Source: Streptomyces genisteinicus (lineage in GTDB: Bacteria; Actinomycetota; Actinomycetes; Streptomycetales; Streptomycetaceae). From it: a stretch of 64,000 bases of DNA. Location: the NCBI RefSeq assembly GCF_014489615.1, contig NZ_CP060825.1, forward strand, positions 5,564,001-5,628,000. The letters are read 5' to 3'. The notes below the pieces were generated by a model, which was not told the origin of the DNA, did no database searches, and saw only the letters and a list, made by a program, of their open reading frames with translations. Shown one piece after another: positions 1-8,592 of this stretch. The translations under genes were made by a program, and so were the position numbers. Numbering within the stretch: position 1 is the first letter of the stretch; each line of letters starts with the position of its first letter.

Positions 1-892
1 CGGCCAGTTGGAGGGGGATCATACTCACGGCCATGGCGCCCACGCCCAGCACCCACCGGCGCGAGGGGTCGCCCTTCAGGTGCAGGAGGCCGAAGACCGC
101 CCCCGCGAGGCAGGAGCCCAGCGCGTAGACGGCGAGCACCCAGCTCGCCGCGGCCTTGCTGCCGACCTCCTCGGCGTAGGCGACCGTCACCACGTCCACC
201 GCGCCGAAGATCGCGCCCGTCGCGACGAACGCGGCGACCAGCACCTGGAGACCGGGGGAGCGCAGCGCCGACCCCCCGGTGTGGTGCCCGGCCGGGTGCG
301 GCCTCGGCTCGGTGGAGCGCTGAGCGGTCAGCCACCAGACGCCCACCGCCAGGAAGCCGGCCGCGAGCAGCGGCCCCGCCTCGGGGAACCACATCGTCGA
401 CAGACCGATGGAGATGATGGGGCCGAAGATGAAGCAGACCTCGTCCACGATCGACTCGAACGAGTACGCCGTGTGCAGTTCCCGCGGCCGCCCCTGGTAG
501 ATCGCCGCCCAGCGGGCGCGGGTCATCGCGCCGACGCTCGGCACGCAGCCGCCCATCGCCGTGAACACGAACAGGGTCCAGTCCGGGGCGCCCTGCTGCG
601 CGCAGATCAGCAGGCCGGTGACGGCGAACAGCGCGATCAGCGTGGCCGGCCGCAGCACCCGGCGCTGCCCGTGCCGGTCGACCAGGCGGGAGATCTGCGG
701 ACCGAGGACGGCGGCCGACAGGGCCAGCGTCGCGGTCAGCGTCCCCGCGAGCCCGTAGCGGCCGGTGATCTCGGAGACCATGGTCATGATGCCGATGCCC
801 ATCATGGACAGCGGCATGCGGCCGAGCAGACCGGCTGCGGAGAACCCCACGGTGCCGGGGGCCGAGAAGATCGCGCGGTAAGGACTGGGCAA
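1..892 (-). CDS. MFS transporter, C-terminus cut by the window edge
   Basis: The visible 297 residues are the N-terminal part of a major facilitator superfamily permease, an inner-membrane exporter of unknown substrate. It has hydrophobic, Gly/Ala-rich helices, an early MMGIGIM segment and a loop with basic residues (VDRHGQRR) between helices 2 and 3 that fits the MFS signature loop. The best start is a TTG at 892 with GGAG-like sequence about 8 bases upstream; no earlier ATG or GTG fits better. It is divergent from the ferrochelatase gene. The substrate cannot be read from sequence. Confidence 0.8.
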   Translation of the reverse strand, partial: MPSPYRAIFSAPGTVGFSAAGLLGRMPLSMMGIGIMTMVSEITGRYGLAGTLTATLALSAAVLGPQISRLVDRHGQRRVLRPATLIALFAVTGLLICAQQGAPDWTLFVFTAMGGCVPSVGAMTRARWAAIYQGRPRELHTAYSFESIVDEVCFIFGPIISIGLSTMWFPEAGPLLAAGFLAVGVWWLTAQRSTEPRPHPAGHHTGGSALRSPGLQVLVAAFVATGAIFGAVDVVTVAYAEEVGSKAAASWVLAVYALGSCLAGAVFGLLHLKGDPSRRWVLGVGAMAVSMIPLQLA

Positions 893-1085
893 GGGTGTCT
901 CCGGTAATGCGTGCGGGCAGCCTTCACAGGTTACGCGCAGGATGTCCGCGGACGCACCGGGGTTTCGCACCGCCCCCGCGGGGGTCCTCGGCCCCCGCCG
1001 GCGGGTACGCGGCCGGGGGTTCCCCGGCCCGCACGGGGCGGGGCCTTGTCGGCTCCGCCGGGACCGGGGTGGCAGGATCGTCACC

Positions 1086-2213
1086 ATGTCCGATCTGCGT
1101 GATCCAGCGCCCTACGACGCTCTTCTGTTGCTCTCCTTCGGCGGCCCCGAGGGACCCGACGACGTCGTCCCGTTCCTCGAGAACGTGACCCGCGACCGGG
1201 GCATCCCCACCGAGCGCCTCAAGGAGGTGGGACAGCACTACTTCCTCTTCGGCGGCGTCAGCCCGATCAACGACCAGAACCGGGCGCTGCTGGACGCGCT
1301 GCGCAAGGACTTCGCGGACCACGCCCTCGACCTGCCGGTGTACTGGGGCAACCGCAACTGGGCCCCCTACCTGACGGACACCCTGCGCGAGATGACCGAG
1401 GCCGGGCACCGGCGCGTGGCGGTCCTCGCGACCAGCGCCTACGCCTCCTACTCCGGCTGCCGCCAGTACCGCGAGAACCTGGCCGACGCGATCGCCGCGC
1501 TCGAGGCGGAGGGCCTGCGCCCGCCGCGCGTGGACAAGCTGCGCCACTACTTCAACCACCCCGGCTTCGTCCGCCCGATGATCGAGGGCGTCCTCGCCTC
1601 GCTCGCGGAACTGCCCGAGGAGATCAGGGCCGGGGCGCACCTGGCGTTCACCACCCACTCCGTCCCCACCGCGGCCGCCGACACCTCCGGCCCCGAGGAG
1701 GAGCACGGGGAGGGCGGAGCCTACGTCCGCCAGCACCTGGAGGTCGCCCGTCTCGTGGCCGGCGCCGTCCGCGACGAGACGGGCATCGAGCACCCCTGGG
1801 AGCTCGTCTACCAGTCCCGCAGCGGAGCCCCCCACATCCCGTGGCTGGAACCCGACATCTGCGACCACCTCCAGACGCTCCACGACACCGGGGCGCCGGC
1901 CGCCGTCATGGTCCCCATCGGCTTCGTCTCGGACCACATGGAGGTCCTCTACGACCTCGACACCGAGGCCACCGCCAAGGCCGCCGAACTGGGGCTGCCC
2001 GTCCGCCGCTCCGCCACCGTCGGCGCCGACCCCCGCTTCGCCGCCGCCGTGCGCGACCTGCTCCTGGAGCGGGCCGCCTCCGAACGCGGCATCGACGCGG
2101 AACGCTGCGCCCTGGGCACCCTCGGCGCGAGCCACGACCTGTGCCCGGTCGGGTGCTGCCCGGCCAGGAACCGGCGGCCCGCGGCCGCCGGAGCCGACAG
2201 CCCCTACGCGTGA
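1086..2213 (+). CDS. hemH: Ferrochelatase (coproporphyrin-type, actinobacterial)
   Basis: 375 residues. The enzyme inserts Fe2+ into a porphyrin; in Actinobacteria the family (CpfC) acts on coproporphyrin III in the coproporphyrin-dependent haem route. The start MSDLRDPAPYDALLLLSFGG and the segment FGGVSPIN are typical of HemH. A C-terminal cysteine cluster (C341, C353, C357 and C358) matches the [2Fe-2S]-binding tail of actinobacterial ferrochelatases. The ATG at 1086 is preferred over an in-frame extension to 942, because the extra 48 residues are Arg/Pro/Gly-rich and unlike the family. Cytoplasmic and peripherally membrane-associated. Confidence 0.95.
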   Translation: MSDLRDPAPYDALLLLSFGGPEGPDDVVPFLENVTRDRGIPTERLKEVGQHYFLFGGVSPINDQNRALLDALRKDFADHALDLPVYWGNRNWAPYLTDTLREMTEAGHRRVAVLATSAYASYSGCRQYRENLADAIAALEAEGLRPPRVDKLRHYFNHPGFVRPMIEGVLASLAELPEEIRAGAHLAFTTHSVPTAAADTSGPEEEHGEGGAYVRQHLEVARLVAGAVRDETGIEHPWELVYQSRSGAPHIPWLEPDICDHLQTLHDTGAPAAVMVPIGFVSDHMEVLYDLDTEATAKAAELGLPVRRSATVGADPRFAAAVRDLLLERAASERGIDAERCALGTLGASHDLCPVGCCPARNRRPAAAGADSPYA

Positions 2214-2233
2214 ACCGCCCGAAGGAGACCCCC

Positions 2234-3034
2234 GTGACCGACGCGCGGACGTCCGAACTGCTCACCCTCGCCCTCGAGGCCGCCCGGCGGGCCGGCGCCC
2301 TGCTGCGGGACGGCAGGCCGGACGACCTGGCCGTGGCCCGTACCAAGTCCAGTCCCATCGACGTCGTCACCGAGATGGACATCGCCGCCGAGAAGCTGAT
2401 CACCGGCTACCTGGAGGACCACCGGCCCGACGACGGCTTCCTGGGCGAGGAGGGCGCCTCCCGGGAGGGCACCAGCGGCGTGCGCTGGGTGGTCGACCCC
2501 CTCGACGGCACCGTCAACTACCTCTACGGGCTGCCGACCTGGGCGGTGTCCGTGGCGGCGGAGATCGACGGCGAGACGGTCGTCGGCGTCGTGGAGGCCC
2601 CGATGCGCGGTGAGACGTTCCACGCCGTGCGCGGCGGCGGCGCCCGCCTCGGCGACCGCCCGCTGCGCTGCCGGCCGGCCCCGCCGCTGGACCAGGCCCT
2701 GGTCTCCACCGGGTTCAACTACGTCCACAGCGTCCGCACCCACCAGGCCGACGTCGCGCAGCGGCTGATCCCCCGGCTGCGCGACATCCGCCGCGGCGGG
2801 TCCGCCGCGCTCGACCTGTCGGACGTGGCCGCCGGCCGGCTCGACGGCTACTACGAGCGGGGGCTGAGCCCCTGGGACCTGGCGGCGGGCGACCTGATCG
2901 CCCGCGAGGCCGGCGCGCTGACCGGCGGACGCCCCGGCCACGCCCCGTCGGGCGAGCTGACGATCGCGGCCCCGCCCGGTGTCTTCGAGCCGCTCCAGGA
3001 CCTGTTGGAGGAGTTCGGGGCCTGGCACGACTGA
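2234..3034 (+). CDS. Inositol monophosphatase family protein
   Basis: 266 residues. Mg2+-dependent phosphatase of the IMPase/SuhB/HisN-like superfamily, hydrolysing inositol-1-phosphate or a related sugar phosphate. Motifs seen: GEEG (about 71-74), the metal-binding DPLDGT (88-93) and PWDLAAG (213-219). The GTG start at 2234 follows an AAGGAG ribosome site 6 bases upstream and lies 20 bases after the ferrochelatase stop, so the two are probably cotranscribed. The exact substrate (inositol phosphate, histidinol phosphate or fructose bisphosphate) cannot be assigned. Confidence 0.9.
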   Translation: MTDARTSELLTLALEAARRAGALLRDGRPDDLAVARTKSSPIDVVTEMDIAAEKLITGYLEDHRPDDGFLGEEGASREGTSGVRWVVDPLDGTVNYLYGLPTWAVSVAAEIDGETVVGVVEAPMRGETFHAVRGGGARLGDRPLRCRPAPPLDQALVSTGFNYVHSVRTHQADVAQRLIPRLRDIRRGGSAALDLSDVAAGRLDGYYERGLSPWDLAAGDLIAREAGALTGGRPGHAPSGELTIAAPPGVFEPLQDLLEEFGAWHD

Positions 3035-3058
3035 CGGCCGCCGGGCCCCTGGCACGGA

Positions 3059-3104
3059 CGAAGGGAGGGCCCCGGCGCCAGATGGCGCCGGGGCCCTCCC
3101 TTCG
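3059..3104. terminator. Bidirectional terminator, 22-bp perfect stem
   Basis: Perfect inverted repeat (arms 3059-3080 and 3083-3104, 2-base centre) between the phosphatase gene (+) and a convergent small gene (-). It has no T-tract, as is usual for high-GC actinobacterial terminators. Confidence 0.85.
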
Positions 3105-3186
3105 TCGCGCGGCTGCGGGGCCGTGCCGGGCATCCGTACCGGACCGGCCGGGCGGGTGCGGGACCACGCCGGTCCGGCGGCACGCC

Positions 3187-3354
3187 TCAGGCCGCGGTCA
3201 CCCGCACACCGTGTTCCGCGGCCAGGCGGTGCAGGTCCTCCAGCTCGGCCTGCTCGACGTCCGCGAGGAAGTCGTCGCCCGTCTCGCGGGCCATCGTCAG
3301 GTCGGACTCCGCCGCCTTTATGCGCTGCAGAAGTCCTGTGGTGAAAGCGTCCAT
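3187..3354 (-). CDS. Conserved small hypothetical protein, 55 aa
   Basis: Encodes a 55-residue acidic helical protein (MDAFTTGLLQRIKAAESDLT...). It has no membrane segment and no cysteine. The ATG at 3354 follows a purine-rich GAGGGGGCG site, and codon bias fits the neighbours. It is divergent from cutR and convergent with the phosphatase gene. I do not recognise a domain. The length, helical character and position beside cutRS suggest a small conserved Streptomyces protein, but no function can be assigned. Confidence 0.7.
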   Translation of the reverse strand: MDAFTTGLLQRIKAAESDLTMARETGDDFLADVEQAELEDLHRLAAEHGVRVTAA

Positions 3355-3677
3355 GATGCGCCCCCTCGGCTAGGTCGTCGGCACGGGGGTGTGCCTGTGG
3401 GGTCCCCCTCGCGGGGCGAGAGGCGGGTGATCAACCCGGAAACAGGTCGTGCTGCGCCACATACAGGGCGTGATCGTGGGGTGTTCAGTCGTCATCCCCA
3501 GGCGAAACCTCATGGAAACCTCAACCGCCGGGCCAATCCGGCGCATTCCCGGACCGCAGCCCGTCCGTCACTGCCTTACCGCCGGTTTACGCGCGTAACG
3601 GGCAGGATGGGACCCGCACAACCAGTGCCGGGAAGCGGTCCCGTCCGCCGGGACGGGCTCAAGGGAAGGAAAGCGAC
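3355..3677. promoter_or_regulatory. Intergenic promoter region of cutRS with 11-bp-spaced direct repeats
   Basis: 323 bases without a gene. AAACCTCA occurs at 3505-3512 and again at 3516-3523, an 11-bp period typical of head-to-tail binding by OmpR/PhoB-type regulators such as CutR. A 12-bp palindrome, TTACGCGCGTAA, lies at 3587-3598, close to where a promoter for cutR would be expected. Both are candidates only. Confidence 0.45.
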
Positions 3678-4331
3678 GTGCGCGTACTCGTCGTCGAGGA
3701 CGAGCAGCTGCTCGCGGATGCGGTGGCCACCGGGCTGCGCCGGGAGGCCATGGCCGTCGACGTCGTGTACGACGGTGCCGCGGCCCTGGAGCGCATCGGC
3801 GTCAACGACTACGACGTGGTGGTGCTCGACCGCGACCTCCCGCTGGTGCACGGTGACGACGTGTGCCGCCGGGTCGTCGAGCTCGGCATGCCGACCCGGG
3901 TGCTGATGCTCACCGCGTCCGGCGACGTCAGCGACCGTGTGGAGGGTCTGGAGCTCGGTGCGGACGACTACCTCCCCAAGCCCTTCGCGTTCACCGAGCT
4001 GACCGCGCGGGTGCGGGCGCTCGGGCGGCGCACCACCGTGCCGCTGCCGCCCGTCCTGGAGCGTGCCGGGATCAAGCTCGACCCGAACCGCCGCGAGGTG
4101 TTCCGCGACGGCAGGGAGATCCAGCTCGCCCCCAAGGAGTTCGCCGTCCTGGAGGTCCTGATGCGCAGCGAGGGGGCCGTCGTCTCGGCCGAGCAGCTGC
4201 TGGAGAAGGCTTGGGACGAGAACACCGACCCCTTCACCAACGTCGTGCGGGTGACCGTCATGACCTTGCGCCGCAAGCTCGGCGAGCCGCCGGTGATCGT
4301 CACGGTGCCCGGCTCGGGCTACCGGATCTGA
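3678..4331 (+). CDS. cutR: Response regulator CutR (OmpR family)
   Basis: 217 residues, the length I recall for Streptomyces CutR. The receiver domain (1 to about 115) carries the acidic pair E7-D8, phospho-acceptor D51 (VVVLDRDLP) and a conserved K in LPKPF. A winged-helix DNA-binding domain follows (about 125-217; LAPKEFAVLEVLM, RVTVMTLRRKLG). GTG start with GGGAAGG upstream. It is the partner of CutS, whose start lies 5 bases downstream. CutRS was first named for effects on copper-related traits and antibiotic production; later work links it to extracytoplasmic protein folding. Probably autoregulated through the repeats at 3505-3523. Confidence 0.93.
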   Translation: MRVLVVEDEQLLADAVATGLRREAMAVDVVYDGAAALERIGVNDYDVVVLDRDLPLVHGDDVCRRVVELGMPTRVLMLTASGDVSDRVEGLELGADDYLPKPFAFTELTARVRALGRRTTVPLPPVLERAGIKLDPNRREVFRDGREIQLAPKEFAVLEVLMRSEGAVVSAEQLLEKAWDENTDPFTNVVRVTVMTLRRKLGEPPVIVTVPGSGYRI

Positions 4332-4336
4332 TCCGC

Positions 4337-5575
4337 GTGGCCGCCGTACCCGCGCCTCCCGAGGCGCCTCCGAAGCCGACCTGGGACCCGAGGGACCCGG
4401 TCCAGCCGTGGCTGCGTCCGACCATCCGGATACGGCTCACCCTGCTCTACGGCGGGATGTTCCTCATCGCGGGCATCCTGCTGCTGTCGATCATCTACCT
4501 GTTCACCGCGCAGGCCCTGCACAACATCAGCGAACTGCCGTTCCGGCTGCTGCCGGACAGCAAGATCGAGCTGACCGACAACTCCTGCGAGGCGCTGCGG
4601 GCCGGCCTCTCCGCCGACCAGGCCAACGCCGCCCTGAAGTCCTGCTTCGCCCACCAGCGCGAGCTCGCGCTGGACGACCTGCTGCGCCGCTCGCTGTTCG
4701 CGCTGCTCGGGCTGAGCATCATCGCCTTCGCGTTCGGCTACGCGATGGCGGGCCGGGTGCTGTCGCCGCTGGGCCGCATCACCCGCACCGCCCGGCAGGT
4801 GGCCGGTTCCGACCTCACCCGCCGGATCGAGCTCGACGGGCCCGACGACGAGCTCAAGGAGCTCGCGGACACCTTCGACGAGATGCTGGACCGGCTGGAG
4901 CGGGCGTTCACCGCACAGCAGCGTTTCGTGGCGAACGCCTCGCACGAGCTGCGCACACCGCTCGCGATCAACCGGACCCTCCTGGAGGTCCACCTCTCGG
5001 ACCCGGGCGCCCCCGTGGAGCTCCAGCAGCTCGGCAAGACGCTGCTGGCCACGAACGAGCGCAGCGAGCAGCTGGTGGAGGGCCTGCTGCTGCTGGCCCG
5101 CAGCGACAACCAGATCGTCGAGCGCAAGCCCGTCGACCTGGCGGAGGTCGCCTCGCGCGCCATCGACCAGGTGCGGTCCGAGGCGGAGGCCCTGGGGGTG
5201 GAGGTGCGCGGGGAGCGCGGCCCGGCGGTCGTGCAGGGCAACGGCGTCCTGCTGGAGCGCATCGCCCTCAACCTGGTGCAGAACGCGGTCCGCTACAACG
5301 TGGCCGAGAACGGCTGGGTGGAGGTCTCGACCGAGATCCGGCAGGGCGAGGCGGTCCTGACCGTCTCGAACACGGGTCCCGTGGTTCCCGCCTACGAGGT
5401 GGACAACATCTTCGAGCCGTTCAGAAGGCTGCGCCAGGAGCGCACGGGCAGCGACAAGGGCGTCGGGCTGGGGCTGTCCATCGCGCGTTCCGTGGCGAGG
5501 GCGCACGGCGGACGTATCATCGCGGAGCCCCGTGAAGGAGGCGGTCTTGTGATGCGCGTCACTCTGCCGACCTGA
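4337..5575 (+). CDS. cutS: Sensor histidine kinase CutS
   Basis: About 412 residues from the GTG at 4337. Layout: cytoplasmic N-tail, TM1 (about 38-58), extracellular loop (about 59-118), TM2 (about 119-139), HAMP, and the H-box ASHELRTPLA with H203. The N-box NLVQNAVRYN, an F-box (NIFEPFRR) and GVGLGLSIA complete the HATPase domain. The loop holds exactly two cysteines, C84 and C103, matching the cysteine pair reported as redox-sensing in CutS. Translationally close to cutR. The reading frame is open far upstream, so the start is inferred from spacing and the known family length (about 414). Confidence 0.92.
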   Translation: MAAVPAPPEAPPKPTWDPRDPVQPWLRPTIRIRLTLLYGGMFLIAGILLLSIIYLFTAQALHNISELPFRLLPDSKIELTDNSCEALRAGLSADQANAALKSCFAHQRELALDDLLRRSLFALLGLSIIAFAFGYAMAGRVLSPLGRITRTARQVAGSDLTRRIELDGPDDELKELADTFDEMLDRLERAFTAQQRFVANASHELRTPLAINRTLLEVHLSDPGAPVELQQLGKTLLATNERSEQLVEGLLLLARSDNQIVERKPVDLAEVASRAIDQVRSEAEALGVEVRGERGPAVVQGNGVLLERIALNLVQNAVRYNVAENGWVEVSTEIRQGEAVLTVSNTGPVVPAYEVDNIFEPFRRLRQERTGSDKGVGLGLSIARSVARAHGGRIIAEPREGGGLVMRVTLPT

Positions 5576-5957
5576 CATGCTGGGCGATGTTCGCTTTAAG
5601 CGGAATTTTCGGGATCGACACCCGAGGGCTCCGTGTGTGATCGCTCACAGAACCGCTGGACACCTGATCTACTCTCCGTGATCGCTTCCGCCCCGGGAAA
5701 GTCGGAAAAAGCCCGAGTTTTCGGGGGTCGTGAGCACGGGAAGTACACGGGGTGGCGCCGGTGAAGTGCGTCGATCGGACCGTGTACGGTCACCGTCGCC
5801 ACCCGACCCGATCACTCTCGGGCGATCCGGTTGGGTGTCGATTGAGTAACAGACCTTGATGTGAGGCAAAATCTCCGCCTCAGGTCGGGCACAAGTCCGG
5901 CCTCTCGCGCGTTACGTGCGCTGGAGACACCGCATACACCCAGAGGGGGAGAGCGAC
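5576..5957. promoter_or_regulatory. Intergenic region with a CRP-like palindrome
   Basis: 382 bases without a gene, visibly more AT-rich than the coding DNA. TGTGA-N4-TCACA at 5636-5649 is a near-perfect palindrome like a CRP/FNR-family operator, but with a shorter spacer than the E. coli Crp site. No clear terminator for cutS was seen. The DUF4193 promoter probably lies in 5800-5920. Confidence 0.35.
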
Positions 5958-6254
5958 ATGGCAACGGATTACGACACCCCACGCAAGACCGACGACGACG
6001 TCGATTCGGACAGCCTTGAGGAACTGAAGGCCCGCCGGAACGACAAGTCCACCTCCAACGTCGACGTCGACGAGTTCGACGCCGCCGAGGGCATGGAGCT
6101 CCCGGGAGCAGACCTGTCCAACGAGGAGCTCGCCGTCCGGGTCCTGCCCAAGCAGGCCGACGAGTTCACCTGCATGAGCTGCTTCCTCGTGCACCACCGC
6201 AGCCAGCTGGCGCGCGAGAAGAACGGCCAGCCGATCTGCCGCGACTGCGACTGA
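5958..6254 (+). CDS. DUF4193 family protein with C-terminal zinc ribbon
   Basis: 98 residues. The acidic N-terminal half (DTPRKTDDDVDSDSLEEL) is followed by a C-terminal zinc-ribbon-like domain with CMSC and CRDC, i.e. two CxxC pairs that probably bind one Zn2+. This is a conserved actinobacterial family of unknown function. The ATG at 5958 follows GGGGGAGAG; an in-frame upstream extension has no ribosome site. It ends 13 bases before the next gene, so the two probably form an operon. Confidence 0.85.
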   Translation: MATDYDTPRKTDDDVDSDSLEELKARRNDKSTSNVDVDEFDAAEGMELPGADLSNEELAVRVLPKQADEFTCMSCFLVHHRSQLAREKNGQPICRDCD

Positions 6255-6267
6255 GGAACGGTCGCCA

Positions 6268-7263
6268 GTGGCAGCCGGTGAACCGTCCAGGAAGCGGCGC
6301 TTCCGGCGTCAGAAGCCGTCGGAGGCGCACCAGGCCGGTCAGGGCACCCCGTCGGGCGCGGAGCCGTCCGACGGGCAGGAGAACGCCCTGCTGCCGCACG
6401 GCACGGGTGACGACGCGGAGCGAGGCCCCGGGGCCTCGCTCGAAGCAGCGCACCCTGCCGGACCCACGGCCGGGGCCCGGCGTCTCGAAGCGGTGCGCCA
6501 CGGCGTCGCCAGAGGCGGCGCCGGTGCCGTGGCCGGACTGACACGGACGGGACGGGGCGCACGCACCGGACTCGTCCGCACACGGGAAGGCGCCAAGGCG
6601 GCCCTGGGCCACCTCGCCGACCGTCTCATCGAGAACGCGCCGCGTGTGCCCGTGCGGGACCTCGCGACGCTGCGCCGGCAGTTCCCGGGGCTCGGCCCCG
6701 AGCAGCTCGCCGACAAGCTCGTCTCGGGGGCGGCCAACGCCACCTCCACGATCGGCGCCGGCATCGGCGCCGCCGCGATGATGCCGGTCCCGCCCGCGAT
6801 GCCGACCGAGCTCGCCGCCGAGGTCGCCGGCGTCGGCGCGATCGAGCTGAAGCTCATCGCCGAACTCCACGAGGTCTACGGCCTGCGCCCGCCGGGCAAC
6901 CTGAAGGACCGCAGCGTCGCCTACCTCAACTCCTGGTCGACCGAGCGCGGCATCGACGTCACCAAGCCCTCGACGTACGACATGTCGATGGGCTCGCACT
7001 TCAAGCGGCAGCTGCGCCAGCAGATCATGAAACGCATGGTGCGCAACCTGCCGAACCTGATCCCGTTCATGGTCGGCGCCGCCGTCGGCGCGGTGATGAA
7101 CCGCCGCGACACCCGCAAGCTCGCGCACCACATCCGGGCCGACCTCCGCCGGCGCCAGGTCCCCTGGGACGCGCTCGAAGGGCTCCCGGCCCTGGAGCAG
7201 CCCTCGGACGCCCTGCCCCCGGAGCTGCTGGAGGGCCGTCCTCCGCTGCCGCCGCGGCACTGA
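6268..7263 (+). CDS. Conserved hypothetical protein, weakly EcsC-like
   Basis: 331 residues from a GTG. The first 80 are basic and low-complexity (RKRRFRRQ and Pro/Gly/Ala runs). From about 130 comes a structured part with Gly/Ala-rich amphipathic helices (GAGIGAAAMMPVPP, AELHEVYGLRPP) and a second hydrophobic stretch NLIPFMVGAAVGAVMNRRDT. The pattern recalls EcsC-family membrane-associated proteins, but only weakly. Function unknown. It follows the DUF4193 gene and is convergent with the DUF3093 gene. Confidence 0.75.
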   Translation: MAAGEPSRKRRFRRQKPSEAHQAGQGTPSGAEPSDGQENALLPHGTGDDAERGPGASLEAAHPAGPTAGARRLEAVRHGVARGGAGAVAGLTRTGRGARTGLVRTREGAKAALGHLADRLIENAPRVPVRDLATLRRQFPGLGPEQLADKLVSGAANATSTIGAGIGAAAMMPVPPAMPTELAAEVAGVGAIELKLIAELHEVYGLRPPGNLKDRSVAYLNSWSTERGIDVTKPSTYDMSMGSHFKRQLRQQIMKRMVRNLPNLIPFMVGAAVGAVMNRRDTRKLAHHIRADLRRRQVPWDALEGLPALEQPSDALPPELLEGRPPLPPRH

Positions 7264-7433
7264 CCCCCGCCCGGCCCGCGGGGCGCCCGCCGCGCCGTGC
7301 GGCACGCGCCGGAGGGCCGGGGCGCCGCCCCCGGACGGTCCCGGGCGACGACAGCCCGGCCCTGCCCCGGCCGGTCTCCGGCGACGGCGGGACCGGCCCT
7401 GCCTCCGGTGCCGACGGCCCCGGCTCCCCTGTC

Positions 7434-7901
7434 TCAGGCGGTCTCCGGCGTCCGGGCCGAGGCCAGCGCCGCCGCCAGCTCCTCGGGACGCCGCGTCGAC
7501 AGGTACACGTACGGGGTCGGGTCCGCGGGATCCGTCACCTCGATGCGCACCGCCGTCGGCACATAGCTGCGCAGCAGCATGAACGCCCGCGGGTCCGCCT
7601 TGTACGAACGCCAGGCACGCGCCTCCTCCGGGTCCAGCACCTCCGCGGGCCCGAGCGCCCCGGCGGGGATGCGGGCGTCACCCGCGACCAGCGACCCCGC
7701 GACCACCCGGATCCGGGCCGAGCCGTACGAGCTGACCACCGCGCCCGCCACCGCGGCCGCCCCGATCAGCCCGCCCAGCATGGGCAGCAGCCCCAGCGGA
7801 AGCGTGACGAGACCGCCGGAGATCCCGAAGAGGGCGGTGACGACCCACCACGAACGGGGCGCGGTGAGGCGTTCTGAGTACTGCGGGGCGGAAGGCTGCA
7901 T
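7434..7901 (-). CDS. DUF3093 membrane protein
   Basis: 155 residues. Near the N-terminus two membrane segments (WWVVTALFGISGGLVTLPLG and LPMLGGLIGAAAVAGAVVSS) form a hairpin; a soluble domain with RVVAGSLVAGDARIP and ending in a RPEELAAAL helix follows. This matches the actinobacterial DUF3093 family of unknown role. The ATG at 7901 leaves a 58-base divergent promoter region shared with the thioesterase gene. An in-frame extension to 8051 would overlap the divergent gene and is rejected. Confidence 0.85.
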   Translation of the reverse strand: MQPSAPQYSERLTAPRSWWVVTALFGISGGLVTLPLGLLPMLGGLIGAAAVAGAVVSSYGSARIRVVAGSLVAGDARIPAGALGPAEVLDPEEARAWRSYKADPRAFMLLRSYVPTAVRIEVTDPADPTPYVYLSTRRPEELAAALASARTPETA

Positions 7902-7959
7902 GGATCCAAGCTTGGCACGGCGCGACCCGCGGACAGCCGCGCGGGTAAGGTCTGCGCCT

Positions 7960-8592
7960 GTGACCAACGCGAACAACCGAGGGGCGGGTGGCGGCCCCTC
8001 CGCCGGCCCCCCGCCCGGGTCCCCGGCCCTGACCCCGCCCGCCGACGCCACGGCGCCCGTCCGGCACCCCGAAGCCCCGGCGCCCGGCGAGCTCCTCGGC
8101 GCGCACTACGAGCACTGTTTCGGCTGCGGCGGCGACCAGCCCCACGGCCTGCACCTGGAGGCCCGCGCCCAGGACGGCGTGCGCGTCACGGCGGAGTTCA
8201 CCGTCAAGCCCGCCCACCAGGGCGCGCCCGGACTGGCCCACGGCGGCGTCCTGGCGACGGCGCTGGACGAGACCCTCGGCTCGCTCAGCTGGCTGCTGCG
8301 CGTCATCGCCGTCACCGGCAAGCTGGAGACCGACTTCGTCCGGCCCGTGCCCGTCGGCACCGTGCTGCACCTGGACGCCGAGGTCACCGCCGTCGCCGGA
8401 CGCAAGATCTACTCCTCGGCCGTCGGCCGCATCGGCTCCCCCGACGGCCCGGTCGCCGTCCGCGCCGCCGCGCTGTTCATCGAGGTCAAGGTCGACCACT
8501 TCATCGACAACGGCCGGCCCGAGGAGATCCGGGCGGCCATGGCCGACCCGGACCAGGTGCGCCGTGCCCGCGCGTTCGAGGTGAACCCCTGA
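7960..8592 (+). CDS. PaaI-type hotdog-fold thioesterase
   Basis: 210 residues. A Pro-rich N-terminal tail (about 45 residues) precedes a single hotdog domain with HCFGCGGDQPHGLHL and the catalytic-site segment GLAHGGVLATALDETLG, where the conserved HGG and the acidic D/E on the central helix are retained. It is predicted to hydrolyse an acyl-CoA thioester. The GTG at 7960 is the first start after the divergent DUF3093 promoter. Its stop overlaps the dut ATG (TGATG), so the genes are translationally coupled. Confidence 0.85.
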   Translation: MTNANNRGAGGGPSAGPPPGSPALTPPADATAPVRHPEAPAPGELLGAHYEHCFGCGGDQPHGLHLEARAQDGVRVTAEFTVKPAHQGAPGLAHGGVLATALDETLGSLSWLLRVIAVTGKLETDFVRPVPVGTVLHLDAEVTAVAGRKIYSSAVGRIGSPDGPVAVRAAALFIEVKVDHFIDNGRPEEIRAAMADPDQVRRARAFEVNP

